DNA of 64,000 bases. Origin: Brachynemurus nebulosus. Lineage: Eukaryota > Arthropoda > Insecta > Neuroptera > Myrmeleontidae. Both the position numbers and the translations under genes were made by a program. Below are positions 10,854 to 23,543 of this stretch, in pieces. The notes beneath the pieces were generated by a model. That model was not told where the DNA came from. It made no database searches and saw only the letters and a program-made list of their open reading frames with translations. The DNA lies in assembly GCA_035578155.1 (NCBI GenBank), contig JAPWDM010000044.1, positions 756,501 to 820,500 on the forward strand. The letters are read 5' to 3'. The stretch's first letter is position 1; the number at the start of each line of letters is the position of its first letter.

Positions 10854-12236
10854 AAAGTGGGGTCAAATTTTGGATTCGACCCAACCTTTAAGGGGGTAAT
10901 GGGGGTCGGAAAAGCAATAAAACTTTTCCAAACCGATTGGAAATTATTTCTCGGTGAGTTATCCACAACATATCCAAAATTCAGCTTCCTAGTGTGATTT
11001 GGAGGGAGTAGAGCGGGAAAAAACTATTTTCGATGGATCTAACACGCCCCCAGCCCCCCGGAATTAACGTAGAGGGTTGAAATTTGGTGTGTTGATAGAG
11101 TTCATACCGAGGTTGTGCTTTTTGAAGGTTTTAACATTTTACCCCCACCCCCCTCATTTTGACGTTTTCGAAGATTGTACCACTCGCACAGGTGACCCAA
11201 ATAAACCTACCGGGCTGAAATTTTGAATTCGGATTGAGTTAGTATCAAGGGGGTGCCCTTTGGGGGGTCCCAACTTTTAACTCTTACCTCCACCAATTTT
11301 ATACCCAAAAGAACATGATTTTTCTTGTTTTTTAACAGTCTCGTTCGGGTCAAAATCTCCTCAAATAAACCTAGAGGACTGAAATTTTGTGTACAGGTTA
11401 AGTTAATAGCCAGCCACTGCTTTTTGGAGGTTTCAACTTTTAACCCTTACCCCCATGATTTTACGCCAATATTTCCTTGATTTTTTTGCTTTTATTCTAA
11501 CACGTCTAGAGACTCTCTAAGGAAACCTAGAGGACTGAAATTTTGTGCATGTATTGAGTTAGTATCCAGCTAGTGCCTTTTAGGGATTCCACATTACTTT
11601 TCCTCCCACTTCTCCCATTTTTACACCGAAATTTAGTAGTATTGTTAAATGTATTTTAAATGCTTTATCTTTATTCTAATACAAGCAGGCGTATAGTAGG
11701 TAATTTAAAAAATTAAAAAAAAAATTAACTTACTTTTTTTAACAAATGCAATACATAAAAATATTAAGTAATTTTAAAATGTTATTAATGTCACTGTTTA
11801 TTTATAAAGTAGGAATTTTGGATTTTTATTTATAAAATAGAAATTTTGGATTTTTTTGGAAAGAAAAAATTTTTTTCTTAAAGTCCTTCCAGTTTACTAT
11901 TTAAGGTCCTTTTTAATATTTAAAAATAAACCACAAAGGCAATTGGCGGATAAGCATGGGTAGGAATGCCCCCGTACGAATTGTGTTGGCTTTTTTCCTG
12001 CTAACTGCTATCGGCACAAAATTGAAATTTGCTGAGATTCAGTCCTTAAAACTTAAAACCTTTTTTTAAAGCCTCGATCAGCCGGACACTCATCATCAAT
12101 TTTGAAACCATCAAAATGACAAATCGCTTATAGACTTTCAATCACATTTCGCTTGTAGACAATCAATAGCGAAGATGTAGCGAAAAATTCGACTTCCGTG
12201 ATGGGGCCCCGCAGTTCACGGCGTTTTTTTCTTAAA
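10761..12236 (+). repeat. Family C repeat, copy 1
   Basis: About 1.48 kb matching 32888-34304 in inverted orientation along its whole length, from CCCGCTACCTTTAATATG at the TA-array side to GCCCCGCAGTTCACGGCG at the other side. The first half contains degenerate ~130-150-base subrepeats, each with a CTAGAGGACTGAAATTTTG-like line and a run of TTAACCCTTACCCCC. The second half is unique AT-rich sequence. No credible protein is seen. Confidence 0.8.
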
Positions 12237-12403
12237 ATGGTTTTATCTATGCAATGAAAACTTTAATTTCCACAACGTTGTCTATAGGATTTGACTACAC
12301 ATTTGGCTTCAAATCGATGCACTTGTTTAGATTATTTAGGTATTTCTTTGACGATCACGGCACATCAAAATGTGAAAGTGAATATTCTCAATTTTTTGAG
12401 ATA

Positions 12404-13664
12404 CCATCAGTTGGGACGAACCGAGATAGTAAGGGCGAATCTAGACAGAGCTGCCTCTCGATATTTCTTCGTCAGTGTTATGACCGTACAAGGTCATAAA
12501 TCAATTTATGCTACTGAATTTTGGCAGTTATGAATTAGTCATCAAAGAAAAGCGGTGAACGTGACATCTTTGTATTTTGTTATTTTACAGGGGCATTGTT
12601 TATAATTTTTAAAAATAACGCGCGTTTTGATATCTTGTAAAGAAACTACTGTACAAAAAAAAAAAAACAGTTATGTATATAAAGTAGGGACTGGCAACAA
12701 AATGTTGAGTGTTTTTTTGACAATATATGTACCAGAAATGAAAGCTGTATTTGGCTTAATTTTTTTTTTATAAATTGATTAACAAAAAATTGTCTATAGG
12801 TGAGGCGAATTCATACACCATGTTGCGTCAGTATAAAAAGAAGGTGGGTATTATTGTGGGTGGGTGGGGTAACTACATAAACTGTAGTCTAGATAACATA
12901 AAATGGGCTCTTTTTGACAGAGGCGCAACAACCGGGGAGATCCAAGGGGTTCGAATCCTCTAAAATTACCTGGAAATTTTCCTTCAATTTATTTTATTTA
13001 TATTAAAAAGTAAAATTTTTAGTGGTTTACTAATATTTTTTATTTGAAAATCAAATTTTCGGAGACGAAATTTTATTACAACATTTTCCATTGTTGTCGG
13101 AGAACTGCGTTATCAAAAGATTTGATAATTTAAATTTTTGTTAGACCTCCTGTAGATATGTAGTTGTTGCGCCCCTACTTTGCGATATTTAAATAAAAGA
13201 AAATCGCTCAGACAAGCTGCTGAATACTTCCATGTTCCCAAATCGACCATGATAGAGTTAAAGGCAAATCGAAATAAAATTCATTTAAATCCAAAATGTT
13301 TTATTCCACCCATCAAAAGTCATTCGCTGATGCAGTTATTTAGTTTAGCGAATTTTCAGATTGGAAATTTAGCTATTTTTTTCTTCTTTCTATGTCCGAT
13401 TTTACCCATAAGCATGACTGAATGTGATTTATATTGCAAATAAAGCACTGTCTCGATTCGCCCCACACACAGGGGCGAATCCAGACACTATATAACCAAA
13501 AAAAAAAAAAAAAAATCAGTACCAATTTTGATATTTTTATTACTGCCCTATATGCTCGTGATATTAAAGCATTTAAATTATTTTTTTAGAATTTTTTAGA
13601 TAAATTCTAAACAATTTATTGCCAAAAAACTGAAAAAATCGTCTACATTCGTCCCAACTGACGG
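12404..13664 (+). mobile_element. Degenerate pogo/Tigger element, interrupted
   Basis: Termini CCATCAGTTGGGACGAA (12404) and its complement (to 13664) are flanked by TA on both sides, matching Tc1/mariner-superfamily target duplication. The outer 24 bases match at about 20 positions. Inside, 12820 begins MLRQYKKKVG followed by NYINCSLDNIKWAL. After a nested insertion, 13182-13260 reads LNKRKSLRQAAEYFHVPKST. Together these are the N-terminal psq-type helix-turn-helix of pogo/Tigger transposases (known family pattern: RxYKRK, then LRxAAxxFxVPKST). The DDE catalytic core is absent. Motifs like GGGCGAATCYAGACA near both ends (12429 and 13471) look like subterminal repeats. Confidence 0.75.
12918..13177. 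mobile_element. hAT-like MITE nested in the pogo transposase frame
   Basis: 260 bases with termini CAGAGGCGCAACAAC (left) and TAGGGGCGCAACAAC (right, complement), 13 of 15 matching. Flanking octamers are CTTTTTGA (12910-12917) and CTTTGCGA (13178-13185), 6 of 8 matching, as expected for an old 8-bp hAT duplication. It lies between the two halves of the helix-turn-helix coding sequence, so it inserted after the pogo element. The interior motif GGGGTTCGAATCCTC resembles a tRNA B box but has no cloverleaf around it. Confidence 0.65.
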
Positions 13665-13669
13665 TAACT

Positions 13670-14454
13670 ATCGCCTAAACTTTTTGGCGATTTTACACGT
13701 TTTTATAAAATAGTGTTTTATGTTTAAGTCCCTGCAAATTCGGCAAAAAAAATGAGAGAGCGTTGATTTTAATACAGAATTAAAGCTAAAATTTTTTACT
13801 TTCAGAATCTTTCCTTAAAATATTTTTTAAAATGGAATTTTTACATTCAAAGCTTTAGTTCAAATAATTTTTTTCAATTATTTTTAATATTATATTCAAA
13901 AAGATCACATTCTTTCTTTTAATTTCATTTTTTCTTTTAATTTCATTTTTTCTTTCATCGCAGTACGACAATTTTTAGGCAATTTTTAACCGAGTTATAG
14001 TAATTCAAAGAGTAGAGTAGACACTAAACTTTGACTGTTCATAAATTCGTAACTAAACATCGTACGGAAATTTTTCGGTGCTTGTTAGGAAGCTAAAAAT
14101 GTATTATTTAATATGATACAAACGCTAATTAAGGGAAAACAATTTTTATCTATTAAGAAAATTATATTTCAATTATTAAAAAAATATAAATTTTTCACTT
14201 TTACAGTAATATATGAAACTGGCAAGTTATCGGACACTTCTTGGTAAATGTTACAAAGGACACACAGGAAACGGAATTAACACTAACTAATTGATTATGC
14301 TTCCTTGAAAATTAGTTTGAAACGATTACTCTGAGGTATTTAATTTTTCCTGGATTATACCTTGCTATAATACATACCTATATGATTTACGAAGGAAAGT
14401 GTTACGTCAGAAGAACACTTCGAATAAAATGATATGAAATATTGAATTCACTGA
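13670..14454. other. No gene seen; AT-rich
   Basis: Nothing supported beyond short T-rich direct repeats (TTTCTTTTAATTTCATTTT near 13915-13950). Confidence 0.4.
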
Positions 14455-14535
14455 TTTGAGCGTTACTTTATGATATTCCATATTTGTAAATAATAAAACA
14501 AATATCTTACTTAGCAAAAAATACCGCGTTTTTAG
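14455..14535 (+). repeat. Family E repeat module, second copy
   Basis: TTTGAGCGTTACTTTATG, CCATATTTGTAAATAATAAA and TTAGCAAAAAATACC match the copies at 4288 and 47158. It runs straight into a single arm of the 6.8-kb palindrome. Confidence 0.6.
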
Positions 14536-14662
14536 TCGAATTTTTCCTTGAAAACATTAGACTTATACAGCCTATACGATAAGAACGGCGAGAGGCGAGA
14601 GTAGGAGTGCTATCCGTTTTAGAATACGAGAATCCGTAGAATATGATTCTGAAAAAAAATGT

Positions 14663-14757
<95 letters not shown>
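14532..14757. repeat. Single arm of the 6.8-kb palindrome family plus (TA)n
   Basis: 14532-14668 matches the palindrome arm at 6827-6958 (AGACTTATACAGCC, GGCGAGAGGCGAGAGTA) with substitutions towards the inner end, then continues into (TA)n at 14666-14757. On the far side of the array there is a different element, so this copy is not palindromic. Confidence 0.75.
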
Positions 14758-14759
<2 letters not shown>

Positions 14760-14815
14760 GAATTAACAGTCGCGTCACCCCTCAAAAGGATAAGAGTTAT
14801 TTCCTTTGCACCCTG
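14758..14815 (-). mobile_element. CAGGGTGT MITE, truncated inverted copy
   Basis: From TTAACAGTCGCGTCACCC to TTGCACCCTG it is the complement of the left half of the complete copy at 14900-15037. The two are separated by about 85 bases of TATG/ACAC-rich sequence and form a hairpin. Confidence 0.75.
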
Positions 14816-14899
14816 TATACAATATATACACACATACACACATGCATATATATTTATATGTATGTGTGTATATATATTATATATACACACATATATATA

Positions 14900-15034
14900 C
14901 AGGGTGTAAAGGAAATAACTTATCATTTTGAGGGGTGACGCGACTGTTAATTCCGAAAAATTTCCTGCGGTTTTAGTGTCTACAGGGTGCTAGGAGTCAC
15001 CCCACAAAAGGACGAGAGTTATTTGTTTTACACC

Positions 15035-15037
<3 letters not shown>
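14900..15037 (+). mobile_element. CAGGGTGT MITE, complete copy
   Basis: 138 bases with inverted termini CAGGGTGTAAAGGAAATAACT and the complement of AGTTATTTGTTTTACACCCTG. TA-rich sequence lies on both sides, and a (TA)n array follows at 15037-15093. Inner conserved blocks are GAGGGGTGACGCGAC and GTTTTAGTGTCTACAGGGTGC. Other copies are at 14758, 61589 and 61828. The TA flanks suggest a Tc1/mariner-type non-autonomous element. Confidence 0.75.
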
Positions 15038-15096
<59 letters not shown>

Positions 15097-15158
15097 TGCC
15101 TTGGGAAAATGTTTCGGATTCGTGCACAATGTAGCGAACAAAGACAAATCAGACACAT

Positions 15159-15217
15159 GTACAAAATGTATGTTTATCATTATTTAAGTTAAATAATGAT
15201 AAACATACATTTTGTAC
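15159..15217. repeat. Perfect 59-bp palindrome
   Basis: Two 29-base arms (GTACAAAATGTATGTTTATC ... ) around a single G, with no mismatch. No microsatellite is involved. It could be a tiny foldback relic or a strong transcript hairpin. Confidence 0.9.
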
Positions 15218-15219
15218 AA

Positions 15220-17030
15220 TGTTGCCTACTTTATTTAAATTTTACTAATAAGCAATAACCAGTAATATGACAATCGAACAATTGGAAGGGATTATCTATT
15301 ATACATATTTTCCATGTGTACAGTAATTAACAAAAATGTTCATATTGTTAAATTTTTTGGCGAATTCAAAAAAGAATAAACTTGATACTTTTACAAACTA
15401 GTAAAATCTATTTAATCTGACGATTCTAAAGTACAATAATAATAATGTGGCCGGTAGTTGGTGAGAAATAGTTGTTCCACAGACCCAACTTCTCTAAGTC
15501 ATACACTGCAGTAAAGTCATGAAGGAATTGAAGTGTAGTAAGGGCACGAAGATAGGAATTGAAAAATTGCAACATATCTCTCGAATACCTCAGTTGCTGA
15601 TGCTGTTTACCTTTTGTATTTAGAAAGCGTGCCTTATGTGGCAAGATACAATTTATCTAATGATTTACTTTAAAATTGAACTACTTAATGCCCGAAGATC
15701 TAGACTTAAACAGTGTAGATTTTAAATTCTCGAGCACTATACGGAAATATAATCAAAATATCTACTATATTCCATTATAATTATAAGTAGTTGACATCTT
15801 CTGTAAACCCATTTATGGTCAGTTAAACTTAAGATTAAAGCTAACCTGAAGATTATTTAAAAACAGCGTTAGTTTTTTCGTATAGTAAAAGTTAAATTGA
15901 ACATTACATTAAATTACCAAAAAAGAATTGCCTCACTATCAAAACTGTTATACAGTCAAAAAATTGCCATAATAATAACAATATTAACCCTTCGCACTCG
16001 AACCACTTTTTAGTATGGTACTCAGCTACTCGACAGTAGTTTTAAAACGCTGCAAACACTATTGTATTAGGAGAACATAATATCCATAATACAATATATC
16101 TATTAGTTAATTTTAGTAGTATGTATCACAATGTATTGTAGCAAGACGTCGCGTCATTGTGTTGTATCATGTTTTCCTAACCCTAGAATCATACGTTGGT
16201 CTACGAGTCAAGTTAATCATACATAGGCGTCGTTTCGACGAATGGATTTTTTACGGGGAGTTTTAGAGTTTATTTGCAAAAAACATTTTTTTTACATACT
16301 ACAAAGCGAACAAAATATTTAAAAAAATTGGATTTGGAAAAATTTCTTAATATAAATATTTATTAATTTTTTTAATCTTTTTATCAAAGCATATTTTCAC
16401 TATAAAAATTAAATACCCCTGTCGCAGCATCTGCATAACATAGCGAATTTCCTTCTATTAACTTATTTTAGTTCAAAAAATAATTTTTCAAGATTACAAG
16501 ACACAAGAATTAATAATAGTGAGATTCTACGTCCGTTTTTCAGACTTTTGTCTAATACAGACGTCACTTAGAATAGTTAGAATTATTTTTTTTTATATAC
16601 AAAATCATCAGTCTACAAAATTTAATTTATTAGTTAAGAAAATAATTCAAATATCACTAACAATAAATATCTTAAATGAGTTTAAAAGAATCAAAACGAC
16701 ACTGTTTATTAAATTGCGTAAGATCTGACTCTGACTCGTTAAAAGTGGTCAAGTGGGAGTAAGCTGATAAATACGAATTTATAAGGATTGTCTTGTACTA
16801 CAAAATCCAAAAAAGTGGGAACGCGTACTTTTTCTTAGTTAATTGTACTTGGTTTTTTTGCACAAAATTTTAAAATTACTTTATTTTCTTAAAAAACGGT
16901 AGCAACCCTACTCACCACATATACCTATAAAAAGATATCCTACTAAAAAAAAAAGCCACCCAGAAAACCTGTAAGTCTAGCAAAAAACATTAATATTTTT
17001 TGTATATAATTATCAACATCTAATAGAATG
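15220..17030. other. Mostly nothing; possible piggyBac-like end and a family A fragment
   Basis: TTAACCCTTCGCACTCG at 15985 resembles a piggyBac-type terminus but no partner end was found. 16400-16446 is the first 45 bases of family A (CCCCTGTCGCAGCATC, CATAACATAGCGAATTTCC). The rest is AT-rich without supported genes. Confidence 0.4.
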
Positions 17031-17033
17031 TTA

Positions 17034-17157
17034 GGGGATAAAGTGTGCTCCCGAGTAATGCCGAGTGTGAAGTTTGTTGCCAGAGGGCCTGTAAGGCCCG
17101 AGGGCAACAATTCACACGAAGGATCAAAATAAACACTTTAGTCCCGTGGAGCATTTA
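17034..17157. repeat. GC-rich hairpin with TTTAGTCCC-like repeats
   Basis: The segment GTGTGAAGTTTGTTGCC ... GGGCC, TGTAA, GGCCC ... GGCAACAATTCACAC folds into a long stem with a five-base loop. Outside it lie GGGATAAAGTG and the inverted CACTTTAGTCCC. Similar GGGACTAAA-like repeats recur at 18262-18345, so both may be ends of one ~1.3-kb element. Confidence 0.5.
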
Positions 17158-17318
17158 CTATTTTTTGCAATTTCAGATTATTTCAAGTTATAAGTTTAAT
17201 ATCAAATAAAAATAAAAAAAATTTAAAAATATTACACTTCTCAATTCAATAATATTACACCCCTCCTATATTTTTTTCTTGCCTATAAATTCTCATCATT
17301 TATTTTCCTCATTCTACT

Positions 17319-17350
17319 CTGAGGATGGCCGAAAGGGCTGAAAACGCGTT
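17319..17350 (+). ncRNA. Hammerhead-like motif (weak)
   Basis: CTGAGGA, then GGCC-GAAA-GGGC, then GAAAACGCG resembles the conserved hammerhead ribozyme core (CUGANGA, stem II, GAAA). Stem II pairs imperfectly and no cleavable NUH with matching stems I and III was located. Such motifs occur in Penelope-like and other retroelements. This is a resemblance only. Confidence 0.15.
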
Positions 17351-17359
17351 CAGTAAAAA

Positions 17360-20300
17360 TAATTTTTAATTTCGTGAAATAGACAAAGTAATTTAAACTT
17401 TAAATATTTTCAATATTTAAAATGAAATTTCACAAAGTAAATCTCTCAACAGTGAATTATTTAAAAAAAAAATTCTTAAAACATTGTTTATACTATATGA
17501 TAATATTATATGAATCAAGTATACTTTGAAGAAAATAACCATATTATTATTATACGCATGGACTATAAAATATTTAAATTGCGTAGCAACGTTTGTCAAC
17601 AAAATTTATTTACTTTAGAATTTTAGCCATTTGCATTAGAAATTTTGCATGTAAAACTTCAAATTATTACTTTTTGATTTAAATTTAAAAAAAAAAAGAA
17701 AAAAAAAACTGGATAATTTCGATCAAGTGGATAATTTCGTGCAGTGAAAGTGCATTTGCCAAACTGCCTCAAAATGTAGCCACGTTTTTAAAACTGGAGA
17801 ATCCATCCTCAAACAAAGGGCATTGTTTCAGGTGTACATCTGCATATTTATTATTTGGGGGCAAACATTGACATTGTCAAACGACATGGGGGGGGGAATC
17901 TTCGACAGTGGCAAAAGGCTATGTTGAAAATTCAATTAACAATAAAAAAGATATAGCAGACAAAATTTTCGGACAAAAGGATGTGAAATCGACTTCTGAA
18001 TTAACCCTTAATGGAAATGAATCTTCCAGCTTAAATAATGATTTATTTAAAATATCGAGATGCAGTAATATAAATATATATGTAAACATTAATTCTAAAT
18101 AAAATTTCCTCAAGACATACATATATCTGTTCTGTTATGTTTTGTCTACATAATAAGTTTAAATTAATTTATATATTCATAAGTGCTGTGGTCTATAAAT
18201 TAAACTTACTGACTGCTGTCATTCTATAAATTAAGTTTGCTGATTGGTTTAAAAGTGGCAGAAAATAATGTTTTAGTCCCTTGGGACTAAAAGTGGCACT
18301 TTACTCCCTGTTATGAGGGACTAAATCATGTCTTTTAGTCCCGGAATTTTAAATCACCAGATGGTAAATTGTGAAAATTTTCTCACTTTCCAGAAAAAAA
18401 TTAAATAGTATATAACTTGCATCAGTATTAATCTCACTGAACCGTACTAACCGTATTTCTGATTTTATCGTGAGGACATAATTTTAACCGACTGTTAAAA
18501 CGAAAGTGATTTTCTTTCAAAATTCCAACGATTAGATTTAAAAGTTTTTATGTTTAATTCGTAAGCGTGCGTGAGTGTGAAAGCATTAAATTTTTTTCTT
18601 CGTGATCGTGCGTGAGTGTGAAAAGAAATAAATTTTCTCGTTCGTGATTGGGCGTGAGTACAAAACCTAACTCGTGACTGTGCGTGATCGTGAGTAAAAA
18701 TGTACTCACGGGCACATCTCTAGTTCCAAGTCTGTACGGTATTCATGCATTTTCAGGCATCAATTCTTTCACGCAGGATTTGATTATACATGCCAGATCT
18801 GTCTCAAAGAACGTACGTGTGAAGGCTACTATTTGCAAGTTTTGGAGATGTGTCACTTTTAGTTTTTTGAATCAACAATAATTACCTACAATAAAAAAAA
18901 ATTAAAAAAACATGACCTGTCTCATTTCATAAAATAGTAATTGGTTTCTAATAAATTAAAATGGAGGCGTTGGTTCGATCAGGTTAATGAATTTTTCTTA
19001 AAAACAAAAGACACAATATTTATTATGTTTTTATGTGTATTGTTTTTTGTAGTTTGTTATAAATTTCAAGGTTAATATTTATTCTAATTTTGAAACCTTA
19101 AAATAATATGTAGGTACTCAAAATACTCATATCATTCAAAATCATTCAAAATCATATTTATTAGATATTTCGTTATTCAGATGATGAGTATATTAGTATT
19201 TGCAATTGAAATAAACAACAAAAATTTTGAAAAAAATACATAAATTAGAATTGCAATTATGTATTTATTAACGTCACGACTTAACTGTTTTATAAATATT
19301 TGAAATCTACGTTTATTTAAATACACAATACGATTTTTTTTTTTTGGTTAATTTATCAAAACAGTTTATGTAATTTTTTTCACAGCCGTCAATCATTTTT
19401 CAATTGTGTAAGTGAGTTTGTAATTTAAATGTTAAATTTAGCATGAAAAATGTACCTGGGCGATCTGTCTTCAAAAATAACTTTTTATTTTTTTGTGCAA
19501 ATTAAAGTATATTAAACATAAATTAATTACAGAAATAATTGTACGTCCTTGCAATACTTTTAGAAAATATTTTGATTTTTGTTAAAAAATTTATTTAATT
19601 AAAAAAGAGGATATGAAATTTTAATTAAATAATGTAAAGTGATAATTTAAAAGTATTCAATTTTGTTTAAAAAAAAAATGTTTGCATAATTTAAAGCTCT
19701 ATTTTGTAATATTTTTACAACACTACTACACCATTGCCAAGATCGGCAAAATCACATCAGATATATTTTTAAAGAATACTTTTCCATGTAAACTAGTTTT
19801 CCAGAGAAATGTGTTGCTTTTACGCCTCAGCAGCTTAACTAATCAATATAAAACTTTGCAAGGAGATAGCTTGGGAAACAGAGATGATTATAGTTTCCCT
19901 GGGAAAGTATTCTATTCCAGTGGGAAGAAATTCCCCCCAAAGAAAAAGCACCTCTCAATTGTGACATCTGACGTGATGTAAGTATACTCTATACGTGTTA
20001 ACATGATGTCATAATTTCTAACACCACGGGTGCGAAACTGCGAATAAATACTAGTATTAAAAAAAAAACGGATTATGGTTTGTTTACATTTTGTTTATAC
20101 TGGTTTAGTATACAGGTTTCAAATAAAATAAGTCTCGCTTAGAACTGGATACTGGTTTAATATACAAGATGTAAATATAAGTCTCATTATTCACAGGACC
20201 GAGAATTGTCTAATTGTGTCCCATAGTGGTAATTAAATTTTGTTAGACAATATGTTAATATTGATAAAGTTTAATACAAAGATTTTTGATTGTCGCAAAC

Positions 20301-20400
20301 TTGTTAAAACTTGTTAATAAGGAATAGGAAATAGAAAAGTTTACATTTATAATGTATAGTTAGGAGCATTGCTACACATGGAAATAAAGTATGGCATATG
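17360..20400. other. No gene seen; AT-rich with minor repeats
   Basis: Contains repeated TTTTAGTCCC/GGGACTAAA motifs (18262-18345), imperfect iterations of GTGCGTGAGTGTGAA (18565-18690) and a direct duplication CTGGTTTAGTATACAGG / CTGGTTTAATATACAAG (about 20099 and 20148). Open frames at 17908-18122 and 19682-19981 have no recognisable features. Confidence 0.4.
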
Positions 20401-20401
20401 A

Positions 20402-20995
<594 letters not shown>

Positions 20996-21256
20996 GATGT
21001 ACTTATTTGAAAAATATGTATATTAGAGGTACAAATACATTCACACACATAGATATACGTATATATACATTTTGTACTATATACGTCGTTAAATTGGTTC
21101 CATATCAATATACATACCTATCACCAATGACACAAATAATGCATTTAAACAAAATATCTAGTAGTGTTTCCTAGCCCATGTGGTAGACGTACCCAAACTG
21201 GATCTATATTTTTTCTTTAAATAATAATAAATTTATAAACTTTATATTAACTTTTT

Positions 21257-21325
21257 ACCGAAGTTCCCAATTTTTATGGACTAGTTTCCAAAGGATATTA
21301 GTCCATAAAAATTGAGAACTTCGGT
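21257..21325. repeat. Short inverted repeat (about 30-bp arms)
   Basis: ACCGAAGTTCCCAATTTTTATGGACTA pairs with TAGTCCATAAAAATTGAGAACTTCGGT around a ~13-base loop, with one mismatch. It looks like a small foldback relic. Confidence 0.85.
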
Positions 21326-21329
21326 TTAA

Positions 21330-22139
21330 AAGAACTTATAAATAAGAAATTTATTTTCTATAAATGTATACATGTTTGAAAGCAGATGATTTTATTAAAA
21401 AAATTCTCAATTTGATACATTATAAGCACTAACTGGTTTATTTCGGCTTTTTCAGATTATTTTGAATAATTTTGTAGATTTATATTATTAACATTAAATA
21501 CGTCTAGAAAGTATTTTTCGTCTCCAGATTAATATTTTATTTGAGGATTGTTCACTTTTTACGGCAAGAATTAAACCAATTCTATCAAAGAAATTAAATT
21601 ATTCTTTATTGATTGCCATCAATTAGTAGTACTCACGTTAGTATTCATATTATGCAACTAATAAACGTTAACTTTTTTTTAGCGTAGGTCAATCTTAAGG
21701 TCAAGAATATCCAAAACTAGCAACATGACACATGTGACCGATTTAGGGAAAAAGTAAACAGGTTTATTAATCAGTCTTATAATTTAATTACTTATTTCAA
21801 GATTTCACTTGAATTGAACTACCTGGAAACGATTCTACAATAAAATTGATAAGTAATCCGTAGATCCTCTATTAATTGAAATATATAGTTGTTTATATAA
21901 TTGATTTTGTATTTTAAAAGTACCAAAAGGCTTTACTGACCAACTTTTGGTACATTCATCCTATAAAGATTTTGTTTCACCAATACATTCAGATGCAGAC
22001 GACATCTTTTAACCAATATAAGTAGGTATGTATATCCACATACGTATATCTCACTATTGCAGTTATATACATACATACACATTATATGATTATACACATA
22101 CAACATAGTTGTAAACACACTAAAATTATAGAAAATAAA
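21330..22139. other. No gene seen
   Basis: AT-rich sequence with no supported element or coding signal. Confidence 0.4.
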
Positions 22140-22450
22140 TTGACTTTTTTTTCTTATTTTCTCAAAAACTAGCTAACCTAGAATAATAGTTCCAAAACCT
22201 TTTTTATGTCATTTTTTCCCGTCTTTGCAATGGTGTAAAAAAATTTGACAAAAACTTTTAAATTATAACAAATTTTGGCCAAAAACTCTTTTTCACGAAA
22301 AATGCTCAAAAAATCATGTTCCTGAGCTCCGACGTTTTTGGCTGAAGAACTCATCCAAGATTTTTGGACTTCCAACGTTGTCACCAAATTTCGTAAAACT
22401 AGCAGTTTTTCCTGAAGCGCTATCGTGCTGATACATAAATACATAATTAC

Positions 22451-22512
<62 letters not shown>

Positions 22513-22645
22513 TTTAGTGAATGTTATTTTTGGGCTCTAGGGACCTCAAAACAAATTTCTGCCATATTTTCGGGCTGAACTTCGACTATGGCTAACACCA
22601 TAATAGCTGAATTTCCAGAATTCTTTCTGGAAATTCGCTAAAAGC
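22140..22645 (+). repeat. Family A repeat
   Basis: Lacks the first ~40 bases but keeps the other blocks in order. (TA)n is at 22450-22510, and the right end has a hairpin AGCTGAATTTCCAGAA / TTCTGGAAATTCGCT before CTAAAAG. The minus-strand open frame at 22178-22444 is a shadow of the repeat. Confidence 0.75.
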
Positions 22646-22884
22646 AAAAAAATACTTCCTAGCCCTAGAAGAACGACAATAGAATTTCAGAATTTAACAG
22701 GGTGCTTAATATAACTATCCGAGACATCATCCAACTAAAAAACCCCCTAATCGATGACATCCGAAGAAAATAGGTAACTGATCTGATTTGATAATGTTCA
22801 GAGGACAGATCCTCAAAGACTACCCTAACGTGTCATAAAGTGGATTCACTCACACTGAAAAAATTGTTAGTTATCACAAACACT

Positions 22885-23480
22885 ACTATGTACTCCAAAA
22901 GACATTGAATCAACTTTCAGTCTTACTGCCCAGTCACCTTGGCGTGGATATCGGGTCACACCGGAAAGTGAAAATGACGAATTGGTTAAATAGGACTCAA
23001 CTCAACGTTCAATAGGTTCAGTGCCAGTCCTGGGGATATCATTCCAGAGGGAGAAATATGCTGTGAATTACTGGGCTGTAAGACAGCATGCTCGCCTCTG
23101 GAAAGTATATGTAACTGCTAAGCAGGCCCGAGCTTTGGCCAGTTTAAAACGAAGGAGAGAGTTGCTATCTCTAAGCAAGGTACAGTTAAGCCATCTAACA
23201 GGTTTGCTTACTGAGCATAGTGTTCTAAATAGACGCCTTTGTGACTATGAGAGAATTCTCTTTGCCGCAGGTGTGGGCTGGAAGACGAATCCTCGTCCCA
23301 TGTTTTATATTCGTATGAGAGGTATTGTTCTCTTCGAGATACAAGTGTCTGGGATCTCCTTTAATAGGTTCTGAGAAGATTAGTAGAGTGGATTTCAGGG
23401 CATCCCTGATATTTTACGAGGAACTGGGTGTAAACTAGTCCCTCCTAGATCACGTAGGGCACAATGGACCTTTTTGGTCG
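22885..23480 (+). pseudogene. LINE ORF2 C-terminal remnant (RNase H tail), I/R1/Jockey-like
   Basis: Degenerate retrotransposon 3' end. 22890-22980 read in mixed frames gives LPSHLGV and WISGHTG-like text, the usual end of a LINE RNase H domain. 23021-23374 is open and contains SHLTGLLTEHSVLNRRL followed by a region aligning in style with the Cys-rich segment that follows this motif in I/R1/Jockey-group ORF2 proteins (L-TGH--L--HL, then C--C and HVL--C). The cysteines are lost here. It then continues with GISF-RF and a stop, and a 3' UTR with TAGATCACGTAGGGCACAATG. At most the last ~150 residues survive, with stops and frameshifts; upstream domains are absent. Confidence 0.7.
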
Positions 23481-23543
23481 ACAGAACCTCGAATCCCGAC
23501 CCGCAACTATTATAATTATCATTACTACTGTCTGAACCACTTT

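Noticed and set aside
12940..12960. tRNA B-box-like GGGGTTCGAATCCTC
   Set aside because: No A box or cloverleaf at the right distance; it lies inside the hAT-like MITE.
18565..18690. GTGCGTGAGTGTGAA iterations as a regulatory array
   Set aside because: Only about four imperfect copies with irregular spacing; no flanking gene.
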